Assembly: GCA_024195265.1 (NCBI GenBank)
Contig: JAJLRJ010000010.1
Location: forward strand, 21,518,284-21,582,283
DNA: 64,000 bases
Reading direction: 5' to 3'
Origin: Dendrophyllia cribrosa
Taxonomy: Eukaryota > Cnidaria > Anthozoa > Scleractinia > Dendrophylliidae
Notes under the pieces: generated by a model
Told to the model about the DNA's origin: nothing
What the model saw: the letters and a program-made list of their open reading frames with translations, nothing else
Databases searched by the model: none
Program-made: the position numbers and the translations under genes
Shown here: positions 46,231 to 54,973 of the stretch, piece by piece
How the letters are laid out: each line of letters starts with the position of its first letter
Position numbering within the stretch: position 1 is the first letter of the stretch

Positions 46231-48054
46231 ATGTTTGGCAGACGGTCCGCTGGATTTAATCCTAATTCACTTGGTGTAAACATTGGCGGCCACAATTACG
46301 GACCCCCACCCCCTTTTTATTCAACCCCAAACGCCTATAGCCATGTAAAAAAGTCAAAGCCACCCCCAGATCCACTAGCCTGGATGAGAACACAGGAGGC
46401 TGCCAGGCTCTCTGCCGCGGCCAAGGCCAAGGCGATATCAGACTTCAAAAAGCGTTTCCCGCGCGCTGATATGTCCCACTTTGAAGTGCAAGTAGAGTTT
46501 GGCGACGACCACAAAACCGCCACAGGGGAAGTGCTTTACAAAGAGGGCCAAGGCTCATTGGCACTCGTTACAAGAATACACCACAAAGATTGGACTCAAG
46601 CCATGAAAGACGCTCTTGGTCTCCATCAAGACGGTGGTTTTCCCTATCAGTTATCGTTGACTCGAAATACAGAAAAGTCAATCCCAGCTGTTGATTTCTC
46701 CACCACAATAGACAAGGATATGATGATTGGCGCAATCTTGAAAGACGAAGCGCAAAAGATTTACGTCACGCCAACTGATTATTTCACAACGAAATACAGA
46801 AATATCTTCAGGGACACACAGATTTCATTCACAACCGCGAAATACGGTAGAAAGTGGCTCGGCGGGCCGCATATGAGTTTTTGGCCACAACAACTCTCCT
46901 TCGCACTGTGGTGTGCAACAACCGGCTGCGGAATCTCGCCTGACATTCTATTCGATAAGAACTCCAGTCTATCCCTAACCCCCCAGCTCCGGTCATTTTA
47001 CCGGTTTCACGTTTATTTCACAACAAGGCGAATACTCTACAAGATGGATGGGGAACAAAGCGTGAGTGCTTTGCCAGACGACCCTCCATTCAACCAGAAA
47101 GACAACAAGTACAACATCGACGCGTACAAGAAGATTTGCATAGAGTTCGGTATCGACCCCAGTTCTGACTTCCGTTTCACATACGGCAAGAACCACGGTC
47201 TTGTGAATGTCTACATTGGTGAATATGGAGGGGGTAACATTTCTATCGATTACAACTATCCAGACCCCGATCTAGCACTGTTCAATGATGAGCGCGTGAC
47301 TGACAGAAATGACCCCAACTATCGCGCCAATGGAATATCTTTCGTCCGCAACGACCAAGGGGCGGACACCCAGTTCGAGCACTTTGTGCCAAATTACGCA
47401 CAGGGGCTAACACAGCCAGGGCTCGCGCGTATGAACCAATCAATCGAGGCCTTTGTGTACTGCTTTCTTGGTTCACAAGCCAAAACCCGCAGCAGCATCA
47501 TTGGAAGAGGAGGCCGGGCGTTCGAAACGCAGAGAGTATTCCTCACCCATCTAGAGGAGGCCATAATACTGAACGATATCGCAACAAGCGTACAGCGTTA
47601 CCAGCTTGCCATCCAAGCAACGAAAGTGCGCCTAGACTTTGCGACAGCACCCGGAAGCTGGCTCATGCCATCACGCATGATTATCAACACAGAGAGCGTG
47701 ATCGGGTATAACAACAATCTACAGGAGGCAACGCAAGGGATGAAGCTAGGTGTGAACAATGATGTTAATCTGGGCACAAAAAAAGCCTCACTTCCCCACA
47801 TGGCCGGTGGACCACCAAAGATTAAGCCACCAAACAGTCACCCATCAAACTCTATACATAAAGAGGCTACACAGGCACAGGGCATCGCCCCCAAAGGCCC
47901 AAAACCAAGCCCCGCGCCAGACCCGACCCCCACACCCGCGCCAACCCCCACGCCAACACCCACGCCACCACAACCCGACACGCATCACGTAAACAAGGCA
48001 CTCATTGCTGTGGGTGCGCTTGATTTGGCAGGCCTTTTCGTTTGGTCCAGATAA
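46231..48054 (+). CDS. Large probable virion protein, 607 aa, C-terminal membrane anchor
   Basis: Intact 607-residue frame. The N-terminus is Gly/Pro-rich (GPPPPFYS). A large folded region (about 60-510) follows, with many aromatic residues (SFWPQQLSFALWC, YRFHVYFTTRR). After a linker comes a Pro/Thr/Ala-rich stalk (PTPAPTPTPTPTPPQPD) and a final hydrophobic segment (ALIAVGALDLAGLFVW). The layout of a large domain on a flexible stalk with a membrane anchor suggests a spike or fibre-like minor virion protein. I recognise no named family. It is more GC-rich in codon use than the exonuclease and VLTF3-like genes, as is the capsid gene. Confidence 0.8.
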   Translation: MFGRRSAGFNPNSLGVNIGGHNYGPPPPFYSTPNAYSHVKKSKPPPDPLAWMRTQEAARLSAAAKAKAISDFKKRFPRADMSHFEVQVEFGDDHKTATGEVLYKEGQGSLALVTRIHHKDWTQAMKDALGLHQDGGFPYQLSLTRNTEKSIPAVDFSTTIDKDMMIGAILKDEAQKIYVTPTDYFTTKYRNIFRDTQISFTTAKYGRKWLGGPHMSFWPQQLSFALWCATTGCGISPDILFDKNSSLSLTPQLRSFYRFHVYFTTRRILYKMDGEQSVSALPDDPPFNQKDNKYNIDAYKKICIEFGIDPSSDFRFTYGKNHGLVNVYIGEYGGGNISIDYNYPDPDLALFNDERVTDRNDPNYRANGISFVRNDQGADTQFEHFVPNYAQGLTQPGLARMNQSIEAFVYCFLGSQAKTRSSIIGRGGRAFETQRVFLTHLEEAIILNDIATSVQRYQLAIQATKVRLDFATAPGSWLMPSRMIINTESVIGYNNNLQEATQGMKLGVNNDVNLGTKKASLPHMAGGPPKIKPPNSHPSNSIHKEATQAQGIAPKGPKPSPAPDPTPTPAPTPTPTPTPPQPDTHHVNKALIAVGALDLAGLFVWSR

Positions 48055-48059
48055 GAAGT

Positions 48060-48706
48060 TCAAGACTTCGCACGCTTGGTGATCTTTTCAACAAGGAAGG
48101 CCACCACGGCAAGGATGAACAGCCAGGCGTGTTCACCCAGAAAGGAGATGACCGACCCAGCTGCTTTGAAGATGAAGCTCACAATTGAGCCAATGAGGCC
48201 AGGCAAGGCGCTGGCTGCCTTTTTGCCAAGCTCTTTAAGCCCGTTTCCAATGGCCTTGGTGGCCCTTGCCAGGCCATTCAAGGTGGCGAGTACCACAGCG
48301 CTGATGGTGACGCCAGCTGCCAGAACAATCGCTTGCAGTGTCCATCCGTATTTCTTGAAGATTTCTCTAACCCTCTCTCTCAAAGACAGGGCTTGTTCCC
48401 GCACCTCAACCTGTGGTCTGAGCCTTGCCAGCTCTTCTTCTCGCTCAGCAATTCGGGCTTCGGCGGCTTCTCTATCAGAGGGAGAAGTGTTCTCATCCTC
48501 TATCACGCGCCTGTCTTCAGCGTTTTCGCGTTCAAGCTCGACTTCTCTTTCGTTTAACTCATCAAGGGGTTTAGTTGAGTTTAGCCCTGCTTCAACTTCA
48601 TTTCTTTCCTTCACCTTAGCAGAAAGGCGTGTTCTGGCTTTGTCAATCTTTGCCTGTATTTGGACTCGTTCTTTTTGTTTTTGTTTTTGTAATTTTTGAA
48701 GGGCAC
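48060..48706 (-). pseudogene. Coiled-coil/membrane protein, downstream frame
   Basis: This is the continuation, in the -1 frame, of the gene that starts at 49444. It is open through the poly-A tract without a start of its own until ATG at 48614. It encodes a Gln/Lys then Glu/Arg-rich coiled coil (ELEREN, EARIAEREEELARL) followed by two or three hydrophobic segments (LQAIVLAAGVTISAVVLATL; SALPGLIGSIVSFIF; HAWLFILAVVAFLV). Either the gene is broken by a one-base change in a run of seven A, or the ribosome shifts frame there. Its stop lies six bases from that of the convergent 607-aa gene. Confidence 0.7.
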
Positions 48707-49444
48707 CTAATCCTTTTTTTGGTTTTCAAGATCTAGTTGAAGACTATTTTTCACCAGTTTTAAGCGGTCTATCTCGGCTTGATTTTCAACGCTTGAACCG
48801 TGTTCCTGCTCCCGAGCGTCAATCCTCGCTTGAGTTTGCTCAATTCTGTTTCTGAGGTTTTGCACCTCATTTGCTGTTTGTTGTTTTTCCACAGCAACCC
48901 TTTCATTCTCCTTCAGTTGTTTTTCTTCCTCCTTCAATCTTTGTCTTTCTTCCCTTATTGATGCATTGTCTTCAGAGACAAGGTCTTCAGCTCTTGGGCC
49001 AAGAGATTTTTTGAACTTGTCTGTGAATGCTTTAAGAAGGCCCGACTCATCTTTCTTGAAAACGAGAGTTTCGCCACCCTTTGATCCAAAGACAACTATT
49101 CTACCTTCATTTTCTGTTTTTTTACTGTAACCAATTGGGTCTAATTTGTCGTAGGCTACTTTTGGAAAGAGCCTTCTTATCCAGACCTTAGCTTTATTAA
49201 GCTTTGTTTGTTTGTCTTCTTCATGTGTGAAGTCACTAAGATTAGGCATGTCAGGAACTAACCCACTTTGTTCGCGAGGCATTGTATGCATTTCATGCTG
49301 TTCACCGCCATGGTATGGGGTGGATGCAGCGCCTGGTTGAAAATATGTTGTTGTGTCAACTTCTTGTTCGTCCTCGTCATCGTCATCATCGTGGCCTATG
49401 TTATAGTCAAGCTCTGGATTCTCATTCTCACCAGCTGTTGCCAT
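48707..49444 (-). CDS. Acidic N-terminal domain and coiled coil of a virus protein (upstream frame)
   Basis: A 245-aa frame starting MATAGENENPELD with an Asp/Glu run (DDDDDEDEQE). A small folded basic segment follows (KAKVWIRRLFPKVAYDKL to GRIVVFGSKGGETLVF), then a coiled coil rich in Gln/Glu/Arg (about 150-240). It stops at TAG one codon after the heptamer A AAA AAG (48719-48713). The coiled coil clearly continues in the -1 frame. Function unknown; coiled coil plus membrane helices suggests a structural or entry-related virion component, but this is inference. Confidence 0.75.
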   Translation of the reverse strand: MATAGENENPELDYNIGHDDDDDEDEQEVDTTTYFQPGAASTPYHGGEQHEMHTMPREQSGLVPDMPNLSDFTHEEDKQTKLNKAKVWIRRLFPKVAYDKLDPIGYSKKTENEGRIVVFGSKGGETLVFKKDESGLLKAFTDKFKKSLGPRAEDLVSEDNASIREERQRLKEEEKQLKENERVAVEKQQTANEVQNLRNRIEQTQARIDAREQEHGSSVENQAEIDRLKLVKNSLQLDLENQKKD

Positions 49445-49486
49445 GATGGTATATAAATATAAATTTTAAAAACACAAATATATATC
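49445..49486. promoter_or_regulatory. Divergent late promoter between the coiled-coil and capsid genes
   Basis: Leftward: ATTTATATTTATATACC ending four bases before the start at 49444. Rightward: AAAAACACAAATATATATC ending at the capsid start 49487. This is the clearest bidirectional example of the late-type box. Confidence 0.65.
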
Positions 49487-50737
49487 ATGGCTGTGCAACC
49501 GAATCTACTTCCATCTCACAGTGAAAAGACACTGGGCGCCATGAAGGCAGAGCGAACCGTCAAGCGCATTACATTCAACCCATCTGAGGCCAATCCCGGC
49601 GAGACACTGTACGTCTCGGTGCCTAAACTGGGCGAGCACGATGTCATTGTGTCCGGCTCACTTGCATTGGTGTTCAACATCAATCTCTCCGGGGGCCACG
49701 CTAACAACTATCTCGTGCAAAATGTTTCTCGGGCCCTGGTGGACAGGTTCGTTATAAAGTTTGCCGCCACCACCGTCCAGGACACTGTTGGGTACGACAT
49801 CTACAAAATCTTCGAAGACCTATTCAAATCAATCGATGAGAGGGAAAATATGCTTATGGAGGGCATCCAGAGTGTGGATTTGTGTAAGATTCGCTCTGGT
49901 GCTGGCGACAAGACGACATCCGGTGTGGATGCGGAAATCAAGCTGGAGACAATATACAAGAATAAGTATCGCATCAAACTGGATCACCAAATCTTAACTG
50001 ATCACGGAATCATATATCCTCAAGCGTTACATAACGATCTGGTCTTCGAACTAACCCTTGCCCCCGCATCCCAAGTTGTCCGTGGCTCAGACACAAGCAA
50101 GCTCGTGTACAAGTTGGAAAACCTCCAGCTGGAGTATGAGACGATCAGAAGTAAGAGGCTGGCCGACGAGGCAACAAGCACTTACACTAATGGCAAGGAG
50201 TTAGCCAATGACCTCGTAATGCGAGATCGGGTGCATCCCTTCACAAAAGGCGTTGACACTCGGCTGAATCTTCGGGTTAACCCACAGCGAAAGTCTCTCA
50301 AGGGCATCCTCTTGCTGTTGAACAATCCCTATGTAGCTGGTGCCAGGGATTCTGAGAACTATTTCAATCCCGGCATCACCAAAGTTAAGGTCACAGTCAA
50401 CGGGGTCCCAAACAGGATCTACAACGAGGACATCAGTAGTACTGACATGTGGAATGAAATATACCGATACTTCAACCCACACACGCGCGGCAGGCCCAAC
50501 ATGAACCTGACAAAATATCTCACAGGCAACAAGTTTGGTCTCTGGATTGACCTGCGGTCCATGGCTGACACAGCCCTGCACGGCAACGGCCAACGGCTCG
50601 TCAACACACAGGATGGCGTGCAACTCGAGATCGAACGAGACGGCAAAGGCTCGGGAACCGCAAACTGCCACATCTTCACCATCTCAGACTCACAGATGAA
50701 CATTATGGACAGGCAGCTGGAATCTGTACAGTACTAA
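49487..50737 (+). CDS. Major capsid protein (hexon-like, double jelly-roll)
   Basis: 416-aa intact protein with the features of Polinton/adintovirus major capsid proteins, which trimerise into pseudo-hexagonal capsomers. The N-terminal region reads from about residue 28 as TFNPSEANPGETLYVSVPKLGEHDVI, a lead into the first jelly roll seen in this family (key part NPGETLYVSVPKLG). The middle has QILTDHGIIYPQALHNDLVFEL, and the second roll begins near RVHPFTKGVDTRLNLRVNPQRKSL. It is soluble, strand-rich and lacks membrane segments. It lies beside the packaging ATPase, as usual in the group, with only six bases between them. Confidence 0.87.
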   Translation: MAVQPNLLPSHSEKTLGAMKAERTVKRITFNPSEANPGETLYVSVPKLGEHDVIVSGSLALVFNINLSGGHANNYLVQNVSRALVDRFVIKFAATTVQDTVGYDIYKIFEDLFKSIDERENMLMEGIQSVDLCKIRSGAGDKTTSGVDAEIKLETIYKNKYRIKLDHQILTDHGIIYPQALHNDLVFELTLAPASQVVRGSDTSKLVYKLENLQLEYETIRSKRLADEATSTYTNGKELANDLVMRDRVHPFTKGVDTRLNLRVNPQRKSLKGILLLLNNPYVAGARDSENYFNPGITKVKVTVNGVPNRIYNEDISSTDMWNEIYRYFNPHTRGRPNMNLTKYLTGNKFGLWIDLRSMADTALHGNGQRLVNTQDGVQLEIERDGKGSGTANCHIFTISDSQMNIMDRQLESVQY

Positions 50738-50743
50738 TATACC

Positions 50744-51498
50744 ATGGCCACAAACAAGATCAACTTCTATGCTAAGCCGGCTCCACTGCCATCTACCAGA
50801 CCATTATCAGACAATGAAATACAAAGACTTCTGGCAATGGCACCCTCCCCACCAACACATGAACCAATTGTTTGCAAACCAACTAATATAGGTGTTGGTT
50901 ATGGACCCAAGAAAGCTGCCATTCAATACACTAATCGTGGGACCCACTAACTCTGGCAAGACACAGTATCTTCTAAACCAACTGCGAGGCCCCTTTAGGG
51001 GTTGTTTTGACTACATCGTTTTATTCTGCCCCACATTTGTCAAGAACAAGACATACGATGGCTTCGTGGACCGCGATCCGCACATCTTCGTGATTGTCTG
51101 CCAACAGCATGAGATCGAAGACTGGTTGAAGTTGGCGAGCTTCTTTTTCACATGCACCAACACTTTATTCATTCTCGATGACTGCGCCGCCTCCAAAGAT
51201 GTCAAAGGCCGCACGTGTCAGCTGGTAAATCTGGGGTTCAGTGCAAGACATGACGGCATATCCGTGTGGGTCTTGACCCAGCAGATCACCAGCATTGCTA
51301 AGCTATACCGTGATAATATTGCAGCGATCGTGCATTTTACACGCCCTCCAGCAAGACTACCAAGGCCATATTCGAAGACTATGCCGGCGAGCTCTCCCAC
51401 GAGGAGTACAAAGAGCTTATCGCAAGGCTCAAATCCCGCAAGTTCTCCCACCTGGTTTTTTCTCCGAGACACCCGTATGGAATTGAGTACAAGATGTA
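50744..51498 (+). pseudogene. FtsK/A32-like genome-packaging ATPase, with two frameshifts
   Basis: The N-terminus starts at 50744 (MATNKINFYAKPAPLPSTR), directly behind a TATACC box. The catalytic part lies in another frame from about 50930, with Walker A GPTNSGKT and Walker B LFILDDCA followed by the Gln-containing sensor VLTQQ. The C-terminal part continues in the third frame from about 51340 to the TAA at 51496-51498. Both breaks shift the frame in the same direction. In poxvirus A32 and Polinton relatives this enzyme pumps the genome into the capsid. All family motifs are visible, but the gene as read cannot make a full-length protein. Confidence 0.85.
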
Positions 51499-51514
51499 AA
51501 ACACACAAATATAC
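51499..51514 (+). promoter_or_regulatory. Late-type box before the 81-aa gene
   Basis: ACACACAAATATAC directly abuts the start codon at 51515. The same kind of box (A-rich then CATATRTATAC) is found at about 51758-51780, 52440-52463, 52955-52978, 53238-53267, 53490-53515 and 53955-53980, often overlapping an AATAAA that would end the preceding transcript. Confidence 0.65.
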
Positions 51515-51760
51515 ATGGCCATGAATGCGCCAACCAGCCTACACAAGCTCACTGTGCTTTCACAGCTTTTGGATGAATTGCACAAACACACACTTGATGC
51601 GCAAAACAAAATTATCAAAGCCGCTGGTGAGGAAGATCTGCGCCTTATGCTTCTCAACAGATATCCATTGCGGTTGAATTCTATGCCAGACACCATGGCG
51701 GGGCTTATACGAGAGCTTGAAACCCTTTTGTCCGACATTAAGAGAATTATCGAAAAATAA
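51515..51760 (+). CDS. Small helical virus protein, 81 aa
   Basis: All-helical, Leu-rich, soluble protein (LTVLSQLLDELHKHTLDAQ; LIRELETLLSDIKRIIEK) with no recognised family. The start is fixed by the adjacent promoter box. AATAAA follows the stop immediately. Probably a small virion or scaffolding component of the late cluster; function unknown. Confidence 0.65.
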   Translation: MAMNAPTSLHKLTVLSQLLDELHKHTLDAQNKIIKAAGEEDLRLMLLNRYPLRLNSMPDTMAGLIRELETLLSDIKRIIEK

Positions 51761-51780
51761 AAAACACATATGTATACCTG

Positions 51781-52391
51781 ATGGCACAAACAGCTGAAGA
51801 CCAGGCCGTTTTTGACGAAGTATAATGCAGATGCTGGAGGCCACCCCTGATACCACACCTCCCACAGGGTTAGTTGGTGACAATGGCATTCCTGCCAAAC
51901 GTGAGACGCTGGCAATCCTTGTTTCTACTGGCAAGGCAAAAGAAGCTATCGGCGTGCAGCTCACACACGATCATGTCAAGCGGTTGTCAGACAAGGATGC
52001 TGACAAGTACTGCAAAAGGTACGAGGCTTACATAGGTAACAAGACAACCGAATCCCTAGTTGATTCCGCTATCATGCTCATGTCCAAAGGCGTTGGCATG
52101 GTGATCCCGGTTAAGGATGTCAAGGAGTTGCAGCAAGAACTCAAGAACGACTACATCATCAACCAGGAGCTGTCAAATCTTGCTGGGGCTCTTGCCATGC
52201 GATGCGGACGATGGCTGGCGCTTGCCAATGCTGCTCTCATCACAACAAAACACATCAAGTTTGAACGAGAGCCTGACTTGATAGAATTTGAACCCCAACC
52301 CACACATCCAAGCAGAGACAGTGAAGGCTATCCACTTGAGGGCTTTGATGAAGTTGGTGTTAATCTGGCAGCAACCTCGCAGCAACCTTGA
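51781..52391 (+). CDS. Virus protein of about 188-200 aa with doubtful start
   Basis: The promoter box leads to ATG at 51781, which opens only 14 codons (MAQTAEDQAVFDEV) before TAA at 51823-51825. ATG at 51825 overlaps that stop (TAATG) and opens a 188-aa frame. Either a one-base deletion or insertion has split the start from the body, or the second frame is reached by reinitiation. The protein has a compact helical region (LTHDHVKRLSDKDADKYCKRY; ELQQELKNDYIINQEL) and a short hydrophobic helix (LAGALAMRCGRWLALANAAL). No family recognised. Confidence 0.6.
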
Positions 52392-52463
52392 AGGAACCTG
52401 GCTGGAACCTGGCTGGAACCTGACAGCAACCTGTAAAAAATAAAATTTACATATATACCCACT

Positions 52464-52949
52464 ATGACCACACCACTCGAGACGATCCCAGAAGAAACTC
52501 AAACTACAACTCCAACACAAACACCTGCACGTGTTACCTCTGAGGCCCCCAAAACAAAGCCTGCAACAGAAAAGAACCCCGGCCGCGTTGCTTCTGGTAA
52601 AAGGCTAGCAGAACGCAACCGACTGGCTCGTGAAGCAAAGAAAAAGGCCAAAGCACAAAAGCCTGCACCCTCAACAAGTGACACCAGTGCTGCAAACCAA
52701 CCCTCAACAAGTGACACAACAAGTGACAGCAACAGCAACTCAATCTACCTTATTCTGGGGGTTGGAGTGTTGGTTGTCTCTGCTGCAGGTGTGTATTACC
52801 AACGCGAAGCTATAATGCAAACGCTTGGACGCAAATCTAACACACCAGCAACACCAGCAAACACACCAGCAAACACACCAGCAAACACACCACCAGCAAC
52901 ACCCCAATCTCGAATTCCGGTAAGACATGGAATAAAAAAAATGGAATAA
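52464..52949 (+). CDS. Single-pass membrane protein with Thr/Pro-rich ends, 161 aa
   Basis: A Thr/Pro-rich N-terminus and a Lys/Arg/Ala basic helix (RLAERNRLAREAKKKAKA) come first. A Ser/Thr linker with a tandem repeat (PSTSDT) and one membrane helix (IYLILGVGVLVVSAAGVYY, about 94-112) follow, then a tail with NTPA repeats. It starts shortly after a CATATATAC box. Probably a virion membrane or surface protein; no family recognised. Confidence 0.7.
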   Translation: MTTPLETIPEETQTTTPTQTPARVTSEAPKTKPATEKNPGRVASGKRLAERNRLAREAKKKAKAQKPAPSTSDTSAANQPSTSDTTSDSNSNSIYLILGVGVLVVSAAGVYYQREAIMQTLGRKSNTPATPANTPANTPANTPPATPQSRIPVRHGIKKME

Positions 52950-52978
52950 AAAAAACAAACACATATGTATGCTGCACC

Positions 52979-53227
52979 ATGAATCTTTTCAAGATCGTGA
53001 TAAATGCTGCTGCAATCGGAGGGGTGATTCTTTTTATGCATGAATTAAACGCGGCCGCCTTTGAAACAATTTACAGCTTGATAATGGACAGGCACAACGA
53101 GCCCGAGTATGAGTACGAGTCCGAGACCGAGTCCGAGACCGAGTCCGAGACCGAGGTCGATCAGGCTGAGGTCGAGGAGGCCCGAGCACGAGTCCGAGCA
53201 CGAGCCCGAGCACGAGCCCGAGTCTGA
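52979..53227 (+). CDS. Small membrane protein with acidic and Arg-Ala repeats, 82 aa
   Basis: The N-terminal hydrophobic helix (IVINAAAIGGVILFM) is followed by a repeat-encoded acidic block (ESETESETESETE) and then a basic Ala-Arg repeat (ARVRARARARARV). Both blocks come from GAGTCC/GAGACC and CGAGCACGAGCC repeats and are likely length-variable. The promoter box and a following AATAAA support it as a real gene. Confidence 0.6.
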   Translation: MNLFKIVINAAAIGGVILFMHELNAAAFETIYSLIMDRHNEPEYEYESETESETESETEVDQAEVEEARARVRARARARARV

Positions 53228-53267
53228 GTCAGAAAAATAAAAAACATATGTATACTGCACACAAATC

Positions 53268-53489
53268 ATGTCTGACAACAAGCTTGTGAAGTCTATCCTC
53301 GACGCCGCAACAATCACTACCATTGTCTCTGGTATTGGTTGGATTGGGAAAAAGACCATCAAAGAAGACTTCACTGCCGACCCCAGTGCAAGCTTTGTGA
53401 ACTACGCCAAGTTCATAGTCGTCATGACTGGCAGCATCGCGCTGAAGAAATATCTCGAGGACCAGAAAATCCTCCCAGACAACATGTAA
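53268..53489 (+). CDS. Small virus protein with hydrophobic segments, 73 aa
   Basis: MSDNKLVKSILDAATITTIV start. Two moderately hydrophobic helices (ATITTIVSGIGWIG and FIVVMTGSIALKKYL) are separated by an acidic loop. Preceded by a CATATGTATAC box. Function unknown. Confidence 0.65.
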   Translation: MSDNKLVKSILDAATITTIVSGIGWIGKKTIKEDFTADPSASFVNYAKFIVVMTGSIALKKYLEDQKILPDNM

Positions 53490-53515
53490 AAACCATATGT
53501 ATACACACGACCACA

Positions 53516-53953
53516 ATGGCTTCGATTGCAATAATGGCCCTTGGCGCTGTTCTCAATGCGGCCGCTTTCACGGGTGGCAACTATCTCGCGAAATATCTGT
53601 CTGGTGATAGCGGAAAGGCAGCAATGGAGGAGAAAATCCGTCACGACAAAGCTCTGGAAAAATACCAAGCTGCTTACGCCAAATACCAGAAGGACCGCAC
53701 CAAGCTCCTCGACTGGATTGCAACCAACGATCGGATTAAACACCAAGCTAGCAAAAACTTCCAAACCACCGACCAAGCCCTCGTCTTGTATAACCAGATG
53801 TACCAAACGCAACCAGATAAACAATTCAAAGACTACAAAGAGCCTCAGTTCTCGGACTTCTACAAGCCCAGCCCACAACGGCAGAATGGTGAACTTGCGT
53901 TCATTGGAGGCACCCTGCTTGCGGGGGGGTATGTGGCTTATCGCTTTCTGTAA
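53516..53953 (+). CDS. Two-helix membrane virus protein, 145 aa
   Basis: The start at 53516 (MASIAIMALGAVLNAAAF) follows a CATATGTATAC box; the longer upstream frame overlaps the preceding gene and is rejected. A hydrophobic N-terminal helix, a helical amphipathic middle (KALEKYQAAYAKYQKDR; NQMYQTQPDKQ) and a second C-terminal membrane helix (LAFIGGTLLAGGYVAYRFL) are visible. The topology suggests a virion membrane or capsid-lining protein. No named family. Confidence 0.72.
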   Translation: MASIAIMALGAVLNAAAFTGGNYLAKYLSGDSGKAAMEEKIRHDKALEKYQAAYAKYQKDRTKLLDWIATNDRIKHQASKNFQTTDQALVLYNQMYQTQPDKQFKDYKEPQFSDFYKPSPQRQNGELAFIGGTLLAGGYVAYRFL

Positions 53954-53980
53954 ACAAACATATATACCCCGCACCTCTCT

Positions 53981-54973
53981 ATGGAGGCCAAACTCTCTAA
54001 GATCTATTACAGTCCGAAAGGCTACTGGAAAGGTCTTTCCGCTGTGAAAAAGCTAGCTGCAGCGGCCAAGGTCTCTGATGATGTCGCAAAGAAATGGCTG
54101 GTCAAACAAGCCCTTTGGCAAGTTTACCTCCCAACGCCACGCCATATCCCTCGGCCAAAGTTTGATGTCTCCTCACCCAATGCAGTGCATCAAGCAGATC
54201 TTCCCTTCTTACCCCACGACAAACTTCCTCATGGGAGAAAGGTTTACAAATACGCATTAACCCTTGTTGATGTGGCTAGCCGTTACAAAGCTGCGGAGCC
54301 CCTGACTTCGAAAGAGTCTCTAGAGGTTTCGAAAGCCTTTCAGAAGATTTACAGACGTGGACCTTTGAAATGGCCACAACTGTTGCAGGTTGACCCTGGG
54401 CGTGAATTTATGGGTGCTGTTACGAAGGCTATGTAGGATAACAAAACGGTCATTCGTCGCGGGCGGGTTGATATCCACAGAGACCAAGCGATAGTTGAAA
54501 GATTCAACCGAACCCTGGCTGAAAGGTTGTTTGGACATCAGTACGCGGTTGAAATGCGCCTTCCCTCTGGCCAGAGGTCGACTGCATGGGTCAAAAGACT
54601 GCCAGATGTTGTCTCGGCCTTGAAGAATGAAGTGACAAGATTAACTGGCAAGAAGTCAAAGGATGCAATCAAAGAGAAAGCAATATCAGCCAAGCCTGCG
54701 ACACCATATGCTAGGCTTGTTGGGGTTTATGAGAAGAAGCTCCCTCCCGGGGTGAGTGTGAGATATCTGTATCAGCCTGGCGAGCTGGAAGGGGGCGGGA
54801 GGCGTGCGACCGATCCGATCTGGTCGATGAAGGTCTATAACGTTGAGAGAGTTGTCACCAAGCCGAATGAGCCAGTGGTGTACTACCTTTACGATGGCCC
54901 TAAGAGAGGGTTTGTTCGTGAGGAGGTGATGGTTGTGCCGCCTGGCACTCAGTTACCACCGATATCTTTGTGA
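53981..54973 (+). pseudogene. Retroviral-type integrase (rve), one in-frame stop
   Basis: One frame from ATG 53981 to the stop at 54973, interrupted only by TAG at 54434-54436. The catalytic DDE residues are visible: Asp in HQADLPFLP (about residue 71), Asp in LQVDPGREFMG (about 138) and Glu in AIVERFNRTL after the stop. The N-terminal helical region precedes the core. The C-terminus ends in a small beta-rich chromo/SH3-like segment (DPIWSMKVYNVERVV). This enzyme inserts the element and generates the 6-bp target duplication. The stop lies between the second Asp and the Glu, so the copy as read is inactive. Converges with the polymerase gene, with a 25-base overlap. Confidence 0.9.

Noticed and set aside
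53339..53515. Longer start for the 145-aa membrane protein
   Set aside because: The extension overlaps the previous gene in another frame, and the promoter box lies just before ATG 53516.
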